DNA of 64,000 bases from Desulfuromonadaceae bacterium (GCA_028687585.1 JAQTZV010000007.1:62001-126000); one strand, 5' to 3'. Counted from the stretch's first letter, positions 18,658-28,373 are shown. Numbers and translations: made by a program. Notes: generated by a model not told the origin, from the sequence alone.

Positions 18658-20940
18658 TCAGGGCCCGCCATAACCGTGACATTTGTCACAGTTATCGTAG
18701 AACACACGGTACGGTGTTCCCCATTTTACTGTAGTCTCCTTCATGTGACATGAAACATTTGAACATGTCTTTGTGGCAGGGGCATATGTCGCAGAGGCAA
18801 GGCTCATGGAAACTTTTTCTGATTGTGAGGACGAATAGTAAATAAATGGCTTTTGCGTGTCGAACGCCACATCGTTACTGCCGTTTACATGCTTGGAAAA
18901 ATCAGTGATGGGAACATCACCAAGGACAGTTACGTCCATGCCGTCTCGGGTGAAGGTGCTTTTCTGCTTTACCGTGTCATTGTGACAGTAACTGCAGCTT
19001 ACCGGATCAGCGGCCATATTGAAGGTGTGCAGGTTGCCATACCCCCATGAATCAATCCATGCGTGGCTGTCACCAGCTCCGCCGTCATTGGCTGGATATG
19101 ATGTTTGGGTAGGATTGCCGTGGCAACCGGAACAGCCAAGTGCAGCACCACCCCAGGTGGTGCTCTTGTAATTTCTGGTGACAACGACCTTGTCCTGCCA
19201 GTTCGGATCATCAGCGGGGATGGCCGCCGTTGTCGTCCAGTCGTTGTAGCTGTGACAGTAGACATTACTGCATGTCCCTTCGGTATAGGGGATTCCTTTG
19301 TCGTCAGTAATTACTTGAGGCCCTGTGACATATCCAGCCGAAGCCGGGTTCCGGGCCTTAAGCGATCCGACTGTTGCTTGCGGGTTATACAGTTCTGTGT
19401 CTACTACTCCGTTGCGATGTTTCGCCATATCCATCGGATGGCAGTTGCCGCAGCCAATTATATAGCCGGTTGAATTGGCGGTAAAATCCTGGGCAATCCT
19501 GAGGTCACCGTATCCCGCTTGGGAAACGGCACCGCCGAAATGCTTCAAGTGGGATGCAGTTGCGGGTGGAGCTCCGTGGCAGCCGTCACAGCCGCCTGCA
19601 ACGACGGAATGCTGGTTGTGGCACTCGGTGCAGCGATTGGTGCCGGAATATTCGTTGTGGAACTCCAGGCCAGTAGGCGGCCAAGGCAGACCTTGAGAGT
19701 TACCGGGATTGTGACAATCAATACATGCAGCGTTCGGGTTGTGTACTCCGCCGACGTGGCAGTAGCTACAGGAAGCGGCACCTGCCTGTATGAAATGTTT
19801 GCTTGCGGCAAATTCGGTGACTATTTCAGGGTTATGGCAGGTAATGCAGTAATTACCGCTGCCGGCAGATTCGGTATAGTTGAAGGAGGTTTCGCTGACC
19901 GAGTCTCTCCTGATCAGACCAGGATGCCCACCGGTGTCAGCCCCGACATGACACTGGGAGCAAACGACCCCCTTGGTTTTGTGACCGGACGAAAACCATT
20001 TGCCATAAACATTGCTGACTACCCCGACCCCGGCGGCGGAGTGACAGTTCTGGCACTGTGCAACCACCAGTGAATTCGCGTCGGCAAAAACGGTAACCGT
20101 TGTCGAGGCGGTTGATCCGCCCGGCATGACCGTAAGGGAGAAATTGTAGGATCCAGCAACAGTCGGGGTAAAGCCGGCAATAGCGGTAGCGGAGTGTGAG
20201 AGAGTTACTTCCGGTCCGGATGTCTGCGACCAGACATATGAAGAAATACCGGCAGTCCCCGGCAGAGTGCCGCTGCCGTTAAGCGTAACCGTTGCTCCGG
20301 CAATGACAGATTGTGAATTACCGGCTTTGGCAATTGGGTTTTCGTTAGAGAATGTGCCGACGAGGACGATATTAGAAGTGACGGTGAAACCGGCCGGAAA
20401 CGTCACCGTGACCTGCTGGCCAACAAGTGGGACAGCAGGACTCTGCGATGCAGTGGCGGGAATACCGGTTATGGTGTCCAGTTTATAAAACGCTGCCGGA
20501 GTAAAGGTAAATACTTTGGGAGTGGTAAATACCGTGCCCGCTGATATGTTGGCAATATTTGCCGGACTGACCGTGCCGCCGACATTTCCCGCTACAGAGG
20601 CCGATATACTGTATTTCAACTGAGTGAACGTTACATACAGTGACTGGGCAGTCGGCCCGCTCATCGCAAATGAAGTTTGAGCCGGGTTGGTCAGAGTCGT
20701 ACCGTTATAGACCACCGACGTAGTCGTATATCCACTATTGGGGAAGAGCTTTACCGTCTTGACGCCGCTGCTTGTATAGCTTTTGAATACCTTGCTGTTG
20801 GCCGAAACCTGTAGAGCGCCATTTTCGACCTGCAGCGCCCCCCCCGGGGATTTAACCCAGGTGCTTAAAGACCATGTTGCGGCGTAGGCCATTGGTGTCA
20901 GTACGGTAAGCAAGAGAATAGTCAGAATTCGTTTGAACAT
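18658..20940 (-). CDS. Multiheme cytochrome c, 13 heme sites, with PKD-like domain
   Basis: This is a 760-residue secreted protein with a signal peptide (ILTILLLTVLTPMAYA-A). Residues ~20-200 are beta-rich repeats of the InlB_B/'YTTTSVVYNGTTL' kind, ~205-290 form a PKD-like Ig fold, and the rest is a heme-rich region. I count 11 CXXCH and two CX4CH sites (CSNVYCH, CSNVSCH), the latter typical of the Geobacter C4xCH/C2xCH repeat family. It is likely periplasmic or outer-surface and active in extracellular electron transfer. I chose the ATG at 20940: GGAG lies 9 bases upstream, whereas it directly abuts the ATG at 20949. Residues 54-430 are encoded by DNA that appears identical to the paralogue at 24381-27854. 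Confidence 0.9.
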   Translation of the reverse strand: MFKRILTILLLTVLTPMAYAATWSLSTWVKSPGGALQVENGALQVSANSKVFKSYTSSGVKTVKLFPNSGYTTTSVVYNGTTLTNPAQTSFAMSGPTAQSLYVTFTQLKYSISASVAGNVGGTVSPANIANISAGTVFTTPKVFTFTPAAFYKLDTITGIPATASQSPAVPLVGQQVTVTFPAGFTVTSNIVLVGTFSNENPIAKAGNSQSVIAGATVTLNGSGTLPGTAGISSYVWSQTSGPEVTLSHSATAIAGFTPTVAGSYNFSLTVMPGGSTASTTVTVFADANSLVVAQCQNCHSAAGVGVVSNVYGKWFSSGHKTKGVVCSQCHVGADTGGHPGLIRRDSVSETSFNYTESAGSGNYCITCHNPEIVTEFAASKHFIQAGAASCSYCHVGGVHNPNAACIDCHNPGNSQGLPWPPTGLEFHNEYSGTNRCTECHNQHSVVAGGCDGCHGAPPATASHLKHFGGAVSQAGYGDLRIAQDFTANSTGYIIGCGNCHPMDMAKHRNGVVDTELYNPQATVGSLKARNPASAGYVTGPQVITDDKGIPYTEGTCSNVYCHSYNDWTTTAAIPADDPNWQDKVVVTRNYKSTTWGGAALGCSGCHGNPTQTSYPANDGGAGDSHAWIDSWGYGNLHTFNMAADPVSCSYCHNDTVKQKSTFTRDGMDVTVLGDVPITDFSKHVNGSNDVAFDTQKPFIYYSSSQSEKVSMSLASATYAPATKTCSNVSCHMKETTVKWGTPYRVFYDNCDKCHGYGGP
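19637..20779. repeat. 1.14-kb identical segment, copy A
   Basis: Reading against copy B (26548-27690, constant offset 6911) I found no difference in the lines compared across this span, while DNA outside it in the same genes differs. It encodes the middle of the N-terminal half of two cytochromes, including five heme sites. Confidence 0.85.
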
Positions 20941-21079
20941 GATTGTCATCTCCTTTTTTTGGGTATTTCATGCGAACAAAAGCGTAAAAAATCTAATTAA
21001 AACTTTTGCTTTAAAGATTTCATTTACTTGTGCAATAAATGCTCCATCGCCTTATAACATTAATATTTCAACTAATTAC

Positions 21080-21107
21080 ATTTTAATTAAAAATATTTTT
21101 CCGTCAA
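21080..21107 (-). promoter_or_regulatory. Predicted promoter of the 13-heme cytochrome gene
   Basis: On the minus strand TTGACG and TAAAAT are separated by 16 bases, giving an untranslated leader of about 130 bases. The 277-base gap 20941-21217 is strongly AT-rich and otherwise shows nothing coding. Confidence 0.45.
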
Positions 21108-21217
21108 ATTAATTGTAACTATCGGTGAAACAACCGGGCTATGACAGACCGCAAAACAGAGGGTTAAAAAACATCTCAACTGTATGTTCAAGTTCGTTGC
21201 TTTACGGTCCATCTACA

Positions 21218-24200
21218 CTAAGGCCGTCCTGCTGCAAAGCCGTTATCATGGGTATGACACCGGGTGCAATCCTGATTGTTGAAGTGGCTCATGGACTGCG
21301 GTTGGGCTTTGCGATGAATCGGCCCATAGGGTGGTGGTCCCCCCATGCTGGTGGTCTGGGTGTGGCAGACGTGGCAGATCAGGTAATACGGAGGGGGTGG
21401 AAATTCCTGCCTCACAGCGCTGTCATCACCAAAACTGAAAGTGCTGGTCGGACCGTCATAACGTACCGGACCGCCATAATTGTTGGAACCACCGATCGGA
21501 TAGAGGTTTATGGAAGTTCTGATGCCTGACGCATTAGTGGATCTCTTTTCATGACAGGTCAGACAGGTAAATTCCCCATATTGCCCCCCCTTAACTCCCC
21601 AGCCGTTGTACTGCGACCAATACCCCTTCCTGTTTGCGTTCAGGCTGCTGTGGATGAGCTGGTTGGAGAGGGTCATCACATTGTAGAATATTTTTTCCGC
21701 CGTTCCCCCCCATTCCAAAACTCCGTCCGGATCCTGATAAGTCAACCTGATGTCATAGGCGGTAAGTGAGACAAGCCCACTTAATGTTGTCACGTAGTGA
21801 GTTGAGGGTGGGTACCCTCCTTCGCTGACAGTAGTCGGATGCGGAGCGTTGCTGATATAATTAGTCCACAAAAAGTCACCCGACTTCCTGTACTCAACCG
21901 TTACAGTCCCGTTGCCATTGGCATCATGGTAAAGAAGCTGATCCACTTTAATAGTAGTAGATCCACTGGCAATCGCGGTCGCTTCCAAGAGCGCGGAGCG
22001 GTCATCCGCGAGTTGAACATAGTCGGTCGTTTGCGGATTATTGCCAAGAACGCCGTTGTCGTCCAGGTATGTTACCATGACACGATAGGCCTGGCCCTGC
22101 TCCAGACCGGTAATTGTGGTAATATAGGGAGAAACAGCATGGGGAGCGGCGGTTATCCAGTTTTTCAAGTCTATATCTCTTCCATTAGCACTTTGGTAAT
22201 CGACCGTGACGCTGTTATTGCCATTATAGTCAGTGGTATACGGAATGGTCACGGTAATGGAAGTGGTACTGGTGGCAGTTATGGATACCGTACCTGTGGT
22301 GGTGCGGTTGTCCGGCATAACGATGGTAATCAATTGCTGGTTCTGGAGATCAACGCCATCGGAATCCAGATAGGTACAGCGAACGTCATATTTTGCTCCA
22401 GGGGAAAGAGCGGAGATGGTAGTGGTATAAGGAGATGTTGTATGGGGTGCTGAGGTTCCCCAGGCGGTCCAGTTTCCGGTGGTGTTGAGTTTGTACTCCA
22501 CCGTATAGTTGTTGTTTTCGTTGGAGTCATCGGTATATGGCATGGTTACCGTCAGAGCGGTTGGAGTGGTGGCAACTGCCGTGCAGGTTCCCGGAGTGGT
22601 CTGCCTTCCAAGGATATGAGGGCCGGATCCAATGCCACCTGCTGAATAGTTGCCGCTCGTGTCTTTGGCGAATATGCGATAATAGTAGCCGGACTCTGTG
22701 TTAGCCAGTCCTGCATCGACACAGCTTGCCACCGGTTTGTTCGTCACGCAGGCAACAGAACTGGTGCCGATGACGCTGCCCACCGAATATAATCCACCTT
22801 CTGCAGGGACGTCAGTAACCGGTGCCGCACTTCGGAGGATAACAATCTGACTGAAATCTACATCAGCGGGATTCACCCAGGAGAGGCTCATCTGGCCGGT
22901 ACTTGGAGAGATCATGTTCCAAGAGGGACTGGCCGGAGACGTATTGTCAATGGTGATGGTCGAGGTGTCATTGCTTGAAATAATGAGTGTGTTACTAGCT
23001 ACAGAATGGGTAATATCGGTAACCTTCCCGTTCATGGTATAGGTCGAACCGGGAGGCGTCGGCATGTCGGCATGGGATTTTGGGGTAATGCGCACTGAAT
23101 ATACGTAGTTGTTGTTGACAACATTGATATTGTTGACGTCCAGAATCGTGTCACTGCTTACTGGGACAGTGATAATATCGGTTTCCGGATTTGCCAGAGA
23201 TCCGATTACTCCACCATATCTTCCCTGATTTGTTAACTTGGCTATTTCGATCAGGCCAATGGCGGCCGCAGAACCGTGTGGAAGCTCAACAGTAACCCCC
23301 GTGAGGGTGTCAGTACCGACGAACGTGCTGAGCATGAATGAATTGAGTTTGGCGTATGCGGTTCCTGGTCCGACTTCCGTATTCTGGATCGGTTTATCGC
23401 CGTTATTTACTATATAGGTGGCAGGAAAGAATATCGGTGATGCAAAGCTCGGTACAGCAATGGCTGGCGTATTGAGATAGTCGAAGTCCGGAACTGCAGT
23501 CAGTCCGACAGATATCATGAATTCTTTGTAGCCCAGGTTGCTGATGAGATTGATATAGTATCGTCTGCCGACCGTCATGACATGATCGATATTCGAGAGC
23601 TTCATATCATTGCTGTAATAATCATGCTGGAAGTAGACGCCGTTTGGCAGGCCAAGCGGCACCAGGTTGCCGAGGTCGTCCCTGATCTCCTTGATGGACC
23701 AGGTGCCCGTATTCCAGCCGAGGGGGCTTGCGGCTGCAGCCCAGGGACTCGCCAGTCGAGCGGTTAACGTAATACTCGTGTAATCATGGATGCCGGGAAT
23801 TACACCGTTCGGACTCTGTGGCTGGACGCTGACCGAATGTGCATCATAATTGTATGCACCGTTCTTGACGAAAACAGTTGCTGCCAGCCATTGGTTATCG
23901 ACAGAAGCGCCGGTAACCCGTACCTCAATCTGGCCGAGGCTTCCTGTGGTGAGTGCACCACTGTTGAGGGTGATGATGCGGTCATACACACCGGCGCTGA
24001 CCTCGCTGAAAGCGCCCAGAACATAGTTCGGCCCAGCCGTTAATAGAGCGCCTGTCGAGGCGTTCTTGACGGAGTGGACGATTAATTCCGTACTGGTCAA
24101 TCCGGTAATCGGTGCACCGGTCTGGTCTATGACCTTTGCCCTGATCTTGAAGGTTGCCGGATACGTTGTAATGGAAAAGATTGGGGCATCGTTGAGCGTC

Positions 24201-24328
24201 CCAGTGTCGACTGAGATGTTGTAAACCTTGCCGTAAGTGCCACTGCCGGCTTCTGTCTGCCACGGCAGGAAAGTCGCAATGAAGAAGAGAAGCGCAATTA
24301 TCACGCATTTTACTCTGCTGTTTCGCAT
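21218..24328 (-). CDS. Secreted fibronectin-type III protein with C-terminal triheme segment
   Basis: This is a 1036-residue exported protein. A signal peptide (MRNSRVKCVIIALLFFIATFL...) leads into Ig-like and several fibronectin type III modules (repeats ending ...PYTTTISALSPGAKYDVRCTYLD and relatives, about 480-880). The last ~120 residues hold only three heme motifs: CLTCH, CHVCH and CTRCH. It may be an adhesive or structural cytochrome that docks to the 20-heme protein encoded just upstream. I chose the ATG at 24328 (GGGAG 7 bases upstream, best signal peptide); the ATG at 24370 after GAGGTG is possible. It lies 52 bases after the upstream gene, probably in the same transcript. Confidence 0.8.
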   Translation of the reverse strand: MRNSRVKCVIIALLFFIATFLPWQTEAGSGTYGKVYNISVDTGTLNDAPIFSITTYPATFKIRAKVIDQTGAPITGLTSTELIVHSVKNASTGALLTAGPNYVLGAFSEVSAGVYDRIITLNSGALTTGSLGQIEVRVTGASVDNQWLAATVFVKNGAYNYDAHSVSVQPQSPNGVIPGIHDYTSITLTARLASPWAAAASPLGWNTGTWSIKEIRDDLGNLVPLGLPNGVYFQHDYYSNDMKLSNIDHVMTVGRRYYINLISNLGYKEFMISVGLTAVPDFDYLNTPAIAVPSFASPIFFPATYIVNNGDKPIQNTEVGPGTAYAKLNSFMLSTFVGTDTLTGVTVELPHGSAAAIGLIEIAKLTNQGRYGGVIGSLANPETDIITVPVSSDTILDVNNINVVNNNYVYSVRITPKSHADMPTPPGSTYTMNGKVTDITHSVASNTLIISSNDTSTITIDNTSPASPSWNMISPSTGQMSLSWVNPADVDFSQIVILRSAAPVTDVPAEGGLYSVGSVIGTSSVACVTNKPVASCVDAGLANTESGYYYRIFAKDTSGNYSAGGIGSGPHILGRQTTPGTCTAVATTPTALTVTMPYTDDSNENNNYTVEYKLNTTGNWTAWGTSAPHTTSPYTTTISALSPGAKYDVRCTYLDSDGVDLQNQQLITIVMPDNRTTTGTVSITATSTTSITVTIPYTTDYNGNNSVTVDYQSANGRDIDLKNWITAAPHAVSPYITTITGLEQGQAYRVMVTYLDDNGVLGNNPQTTDYVQLADDRSALLEATAIASGSTTIKVDQLLYHDANGNGTVTVEYRKSGDFLWTNYISNAPHPTTVSEGGYPPSTHYVTTLSGLVSLTAYDIRLTYQDPDGVLEWGGTAEKIFYNVMTLSNQLIHSSLNANRKGYWSQYNGWGVKGGQYGEFTCLTCHEKRSTNASGIRTSINLYPIGGSNNYGGPVRYDGPTSTFSFGDDSAVRQEFPPPPYYLICHVCHTQTTSMGGPPPYGPIHRKAQPQSMSHFNNQDCTRCHTHDNGFAAGRP

Positions 24329-24380
24329 TGTTGCTCCCTTTACACCGAAATTTTCTTTTAACAAATTCATATCATTCACC

Positions 24381-27300
24381 TCACAGATCCGCATGGCATG
24401 AAATACAATTCATAGCAGTATCGCCCCATTTGGCCAATTGGTTAAGATGACACACCGTTACACAACTTTTATCCGCCGGATTGTAGCTGCCGCTGAACGG
24501 AACGCTGTCGAAAGAGTCCAACGTCTTGTAGCCATTATTTCTGGTCCACCCCAGCGGCTTAACGACGCTGGTGAAGTTGTTGAGCCGTATCTGCGCTCTG
24601 CTGCGGAAAGTACCGGTCATGAAATCGACATCTCTGGTGCCGTTAACGTGCATCGACTTGTCGGCAATGACTGCCGCAGGCTGTAAGCCATGACAGGAAG
24701 CGCAGGCAAAAGCGGTTCCCGGAGCCGATTGCATGCTGGGTAAACTCACCGTGGAGGCATGGCAGGTGGGGCAGCTGATGGTGGTAGAAGTAGCGGGATC
24801 GCCATGGCCGGAGCCACTTCCCGCGCCTCCGGCTTTTGGAAAGAGTGGCTGCCATGAATCAACAGGGTCTTTTCTGATATTGTCGAAGTGCAGACCGACC
24901 AGATGCCCCCCTTCTCCGGAGCCGACATTCTGCGAATAATGACTGTTGGCGTTGGCATTCTCCGGGCCTCCGCTGGCATAGTTCGGTGGGTCGCCGTGGC
25001 AGCTGGCGCATTTATTCAAGGAGAAAGATCCACCCCACTGTGGTGTGTCTATATAATTTCTGACAGAGTCTTCCTGACCGGAACTGTGACAGTAGACATT
25101 GCGACAGACAGTGGTGGTGCCGGCCCCGGTGCGACCGGCATTGGCCGGGTTGCTCTTCTTGGTTCCAGTCGCGGCAGGATTGAACAGCTCCATATCGACA
25201 ATACCGTTGGCATGTCTGGAGATATCCATAGGATGACAACTGCCGCAGTTAAAACGATAAGATGTAACGGTTGAGCTGTTACCGTCATCTCCGTATGCCG
25301 CCCCGATGCCATCAGTATGCACAAGGTGTGCACCGGTACGCGGCGGGGCATCATGGCAGCTTGTACAGCCGCTCACGGATTTGTAGGCGCTTACGCTATC
25401 GGCAATCTCCTGGCTGATTTTGTTATTTTGTACCAGATGTGCCAGAGCTCCTTCGATTGATCCGGTAATGATGCCGTTGTAGAGATAGTCGATGGAATCG
25501 AAGATCAGTTTCTTTGCATATCCCGCGTTGTGTGCATATCCGCCCGGCTCCTTTTTGAGTAAAACGTAGTTGAATGCGGCCCCCATGGTGTTTGCTCCAG
25601 ACTGGCCAGTCCCCCAGTTGGTATTTGAGAAATAGGGATAATCGGTCGTACAGAGGAAATTGCGATATATCAGAGTCTGGTTCAGAACCTCCAGGGAATC
25701 TTTGTATAATGACTGGCTGTTGTTTATTTTGGCGGGGTCATTGATGAAAGAGCTTCCGTGGCAGTTGGCGCACATGTTGGTAGTTATGTTTCCGACAAGG
25801 CCGCCGCTAACGCTGGAGACCGCTTTGAACAAATGTTTCCGGGAAGCGGTCATATGGCAGCCGATGCATGGCCCGGCAGTACCTGTTCCGGAACTGTTGT
25901 TGATACCGATTACGCGGTGACTGTTGCTTGAATAGAAGGCATAGGGCTGGCCGGGAAAGTTGTATCCTCCCGTGCCGTGCAGGACGCTGCCGGCGGCCAG
26001 GTAGTGAGGTGCTATGAATACTTGATTGGTAAAGTCGTCAGAGGTGATACTCAGGCCGTTGTTCCTGCCGCTGTGACAGTTCATGCAGATATTTGAGAAA
26101 CCGATATTCCTGTTGACATAGGTATCGGCGGCAAATGGCATGACCGGACTGACGTTACGCACGGTGCCGTTTTCGATATTACTGTGGCAGCCGTTGCAGG
26201 CAAGCACTTCTTTGGTCTTGTCGGTGGCTACTCCCCACGCTGCCGTAACCCTGCCAGTGGAGTAGGATATAAAGCCGGTTGTGGTGTGGCACTGGACGCA
26301 GCCTGATCTTATCTTGAAGTCATATTCAGTCCAGGGAAGATCGGTAAAAGCGGCGTGACTGGACTTGGCCCACTGATGCCGGACGGAGGCGTTTGTTTCA
26401 TTGCTTATGTGGCAGTTCGTACAGACAGATTTTGATGTTACGTATGAGGATGGATACCCGGCGCTGGTAATGTTGTTGTAATGTGCTGCTCTGGACATAC
26501 CGGTGACTGTTTTCGGGTTGTGCCGGTTGTGGCAGTTCGCACAGAGGTTGGTGCCGGAATATTCGTTGTGGAACTCCAGGCCAGTAGGCGGCCAAGGCAG
26601 ACCTTGAGAGTTACCGGGATTGTGACAATCAATACATGCAGCGTTCGGGTTGTGTACTCCGCCGACGTGGCAGTAGCTACAGGAAGCGGCACCTGCCTGT
26701 ATGAAATGTTTGCTTGCGGCAAATTCGGTGACTATTTCAGGGTTATGGCAGGTAATGCAGTAATTACCGCTGCCGGCAGATTCGGTATAGTTGAAGGAGG
26801 TTTCGCTGACCGAGTCTCTCCTGATCAGACCAGGATGCCCACCGGTGTCAGCCCCGACATGACACTGGGAGCAAACGACCCCCTTGGTTTTGTGACCGGA
26901 CGAAAACCATTTGCCATAAACATTGCTGACTACCCCGACCCCGGCGGCGGAGTGACAGTTCTGGCACTGTGCAACCACCAGTGAATTCGCGTCGGCAAAA
27001 ACGGTAACCGTTGTCGAGGCGGTTGATCCGCCCGGCATGACCGTAAGGGAGAAATTGTAGGATCCAGCAACAGTCGGGGTAAAGCCGGCAATAGCGGTAG
27101 CGGAGTGTGAGAGAGTTACTTCCGGTCCGGATGTCTGCGACCAGACATATGAAGAAATACCGGCAGTCCCCGGCAGAGTGCCGCTGCCGTTAAGCGTAAC
27201 CGTTGCTCCGGCAATGACAGATTGTGAATTACCGGCTTTGGCAATTGGGTTTTCGTTAGAGAATGTGCCGACGAGGACGATATTAGAAGTGACGGTGAAA

Positions 27301-27854
27301 CCGGCCGGAAACGTCACCGTGACCTGCTGGCCAACAAGTGGGACAGCAGGACTCTGCGATGCAGTGGCGGGAATACCGGTTATGGTGTCCAGTTTATAAA
27401 ACGCTGCCGGAGTAAAGGTAAATACTTTGGGAGTGGTAAATACCGTGCCCGCTGATATGTTGGCAATATTTGCCGGACTGACCGTGCCGCCGACATTTCC
27501 CGCTACAGAGGCCGATATACTGTATTTCAACTGAGTGAACGTTACATACAGTGACTGGGCAGTCGGCCCGCTCATCGCAAATGAAGTTTGAGCCGGGTTG
27601 GTCAGAGTCGTACCGTTATAGACCACCGACGTAGTCGTATATCCACTATTGGGGAAGAGCTTTACCGTCTTGACGCCGCTGCTTGTATAGTTTTTGAATA
27701 CCTTGCCGTTGGCCGAAACCTGCAGGGCGCCACCTTCCACCTGAAGAGATCCCCCGGGGGATTTAACCCAGGTGCTCAAAGACCACGTTGCGGCGTAGGC
27801 CATTACCGGCAACAAACATGACACCATAATAACCGTCAGCATCCTTTTTAACAT
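24381..27854 (-). CDS. Multiheme cytochrome c, about 20 heme sites, with PKD-like domain
   Basis: This is an 1157-residue secreted protein with signal peptide (MLTVIMVSCLLPVMAYA-A). It has the same N-terminal build as the 13-heme paralogue (beta repeats, PKD-like domain, first five hemes), then a different and longer heme region. I count 18 CXXCH sites, one CX4CH (CRNVYCH) and one CX3CH (CVTVCH) that may or may not bind heme. It is likely periplasmic or on the outer surface and part of an electron path to extracellular acceptors. No porin or outer-membrane conduit partner is in the window. The gene leads a minus-strand pair with the triheme protein. Confidence 0.9.
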   Translation of the reverse strand: MLKRMLTVIMVSCLLPVMAYAATWSLSTWVKSPGGSLQVEGGALQVSANGKVFKNYTSSGVKTVKLFPNSGYTTTSVVYNGTTLTNPAQTSFAMSGPTAQSLYVTFTQLKYSISASVAGNVGGTVSPANIANISAGTVFTTPKVFTFTPAAFYKLDTITGIPATASQSPAVPLVGQQVTVTFPAGFTVTSNIVLVGTFSNENPIAKAGNSQSVIAGATVTLNGSGTLPGTAGISSYVWSQTSGPEVTLSHSATAIAGFTPTVAGSYNFSLTVMPGGSTASTTVTVFADANSLVVAQCQNCHSAAGVGVVSNVYGKWFSSGHKTKGVVCSQCHVGADTGGHPGLIRRDSVSETSFNYTESAGSGNYCITCHNPEIVTEFAASKHFIQAGAASCSYCHVGGVHNPNAACIDCHNPGNSQGLPWPPTGLEFHNEYSGTNLCANCHNRHNPKTVTGMSRAAHYNNITSAGYPSSYVTSKSVCTNCHISNETNASVRHQWAKSSHAAFTDLPWTEYDFKIRSGCVQCHTTTGFISYSTGRVTAAWGVATDKTKEVLACNGCHSNIENGTVRNVSPVMPFAADTYVNRNIGFSNICMNCHSGRNNGLSITSDDFTNQVFIAPHYLAAGSVLHGTGGYNFPGQPYAFYSSNSHRVIGINNSSGTGTAGPCIGCHMTASRKHLFKAVSSVSGGLVGNITTNMCANCHGSSFINDPAKINNSQSLYKDSLEVLNQTLIYRNFLCTTDYPYFSNTNWGTGQSGANTMGAAFNYVLLKKEPGGYAHNAGYAKKLIFDSIDYLYNGIITGSIEGALAHLVQNNKISQEIADSVSAYKSVSGCTSCHDAPPRTGAHLVHTDGIGAAYGDDGNSSTVTSYRFNCGSCHPMDISRHANGIVDMELFNPAATGTKKSNPANAGRTGAGTTTVCRNVYCHSSGQEDSVRNYIDTPQWGGSFSLNKCASCHGDPPNYASGGPENANANSHYSQNVGSGEGGHLVGLHFDNIRKDPVDSWQPLFPKAGGAGSGSGHGDPATSTTISCPTCHASTVSLPSMQSAPGTAFACASCHGLQPAAVIADKSMHVNGTRDVDFMTGTFRSRAQIRLNNFTSVVKPLGWTRNNGYKTLDSFDSVPFSGSYNPADKSCVTVCHLNQLAKWGDTAMNCISCHADL
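26548..27690. repeat. 1.14-kb identical segment, copy B
   Basis: Partner of 19637-20779. The signal peptides and 3' halves of the two host genes have diverged, so identity confined to this block suggests recent gene conversion or segmental exchange. Confidence 0.85.
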
Positions 27855-27908
27855 GTGTTACCCCCATAGAGTTTGACTTATGTAAGTCCATCCTGAAAGC
27901 GCAACAGT

Positions 27909-27936
27909 ATTATAAAGTGCAGGAATCCAACCACAA
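27909..27936 (-). promoter_or_regulatory. Predicted promoter of the 20-heme cytochrome gene
   Basis: On the minus strand TTGTGG and a perfect TATAAT are 16 bases apart, 55 bases before the start codon. The same stretch also holds GG-N10-GC (TGGTTGGATTCCTGCA), the spacing of a sigma-54 site, so regulation by either factor is possible. Confidence 0.5.
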
Positions 27937-28031
27937 AACGATATCACCTCTTCCTGAAGTTTCAAGCGGAGCTGCAAAAAATATTAGCCTCTGATATGGG
28001 AGTTTTTTTGTGGAGAAGGATAGGCCGAAAA

Positions 28032-28082
28032 CGAGAAATGGCACCCATTTCATATGGATGCCATTTCTCGCGTAACGATTTT
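28032..28082. terminator. Terminator hairpin after atpE
   Basis: CGAGAAATGGCA / TGCCATTTCTCG stem around CCCATTTCATATGGA, with TTTTC on the minus-strand exit side and eight T further along on the plus side. It ends the atp transcript. Confidence 0.75.
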
Positions 28083-28097
28083 TTTTGAAACCGGAAC

Positions 28098-28373
28098 TTA
28101 CTTGGCTACTGTTTCAGCCAGTTTAAGAGCGATGTCCTTGTAAGGGTTGGCGAACAGGATGATCAGGCAGACAACCAGCGCATAGATTGCGAGGGACTCG
28201 ATCATGGCCAGACCGATCATCATGGTGGTCAGGATTTTCCCGGAAGCGCCGGGATTACGGGAAACGCCTTCAACGGCGCGTGCAACGGCCATACCCTGGC
28301 CAATACCGGTGCCGAGTGTACCAAGTGCCATACCAATACCTGCTGCCAGAACGCACATCGTGAAAAAGCTCAT
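28098..28373 (-). CDS. atpE: ATP synthase F0 subunit c
   Basis: This 91-residue membrane hairpin forms the rotor ring of the F1F0 ATP synthase. It has two hydrophobic helices joined by the polar loop RNPGASGK. The ion-carrying glutamate is E59 (MIESLAIY); Q26 (GIGQG), S60 and Y64 occupy positions that bind Na+ in sodium-type rings, but the threonine after the serine is Leu61. I chose the ATG at 28373 because GGAGG lies 8 bases upstream; five extra codons upstream would absorb that site. It follows atpB across a 132-base gap containing a palindromic repeat. Confidence 0.95.
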   Translation of the reverse strand: MSFFTMCVLAAGIGMALGTLGTGIGQGMAVARAVEGVSRNPGASGKILTTMMIGLAMIESLAIYALVVCLIILFANPYKDIALKLAETVAK

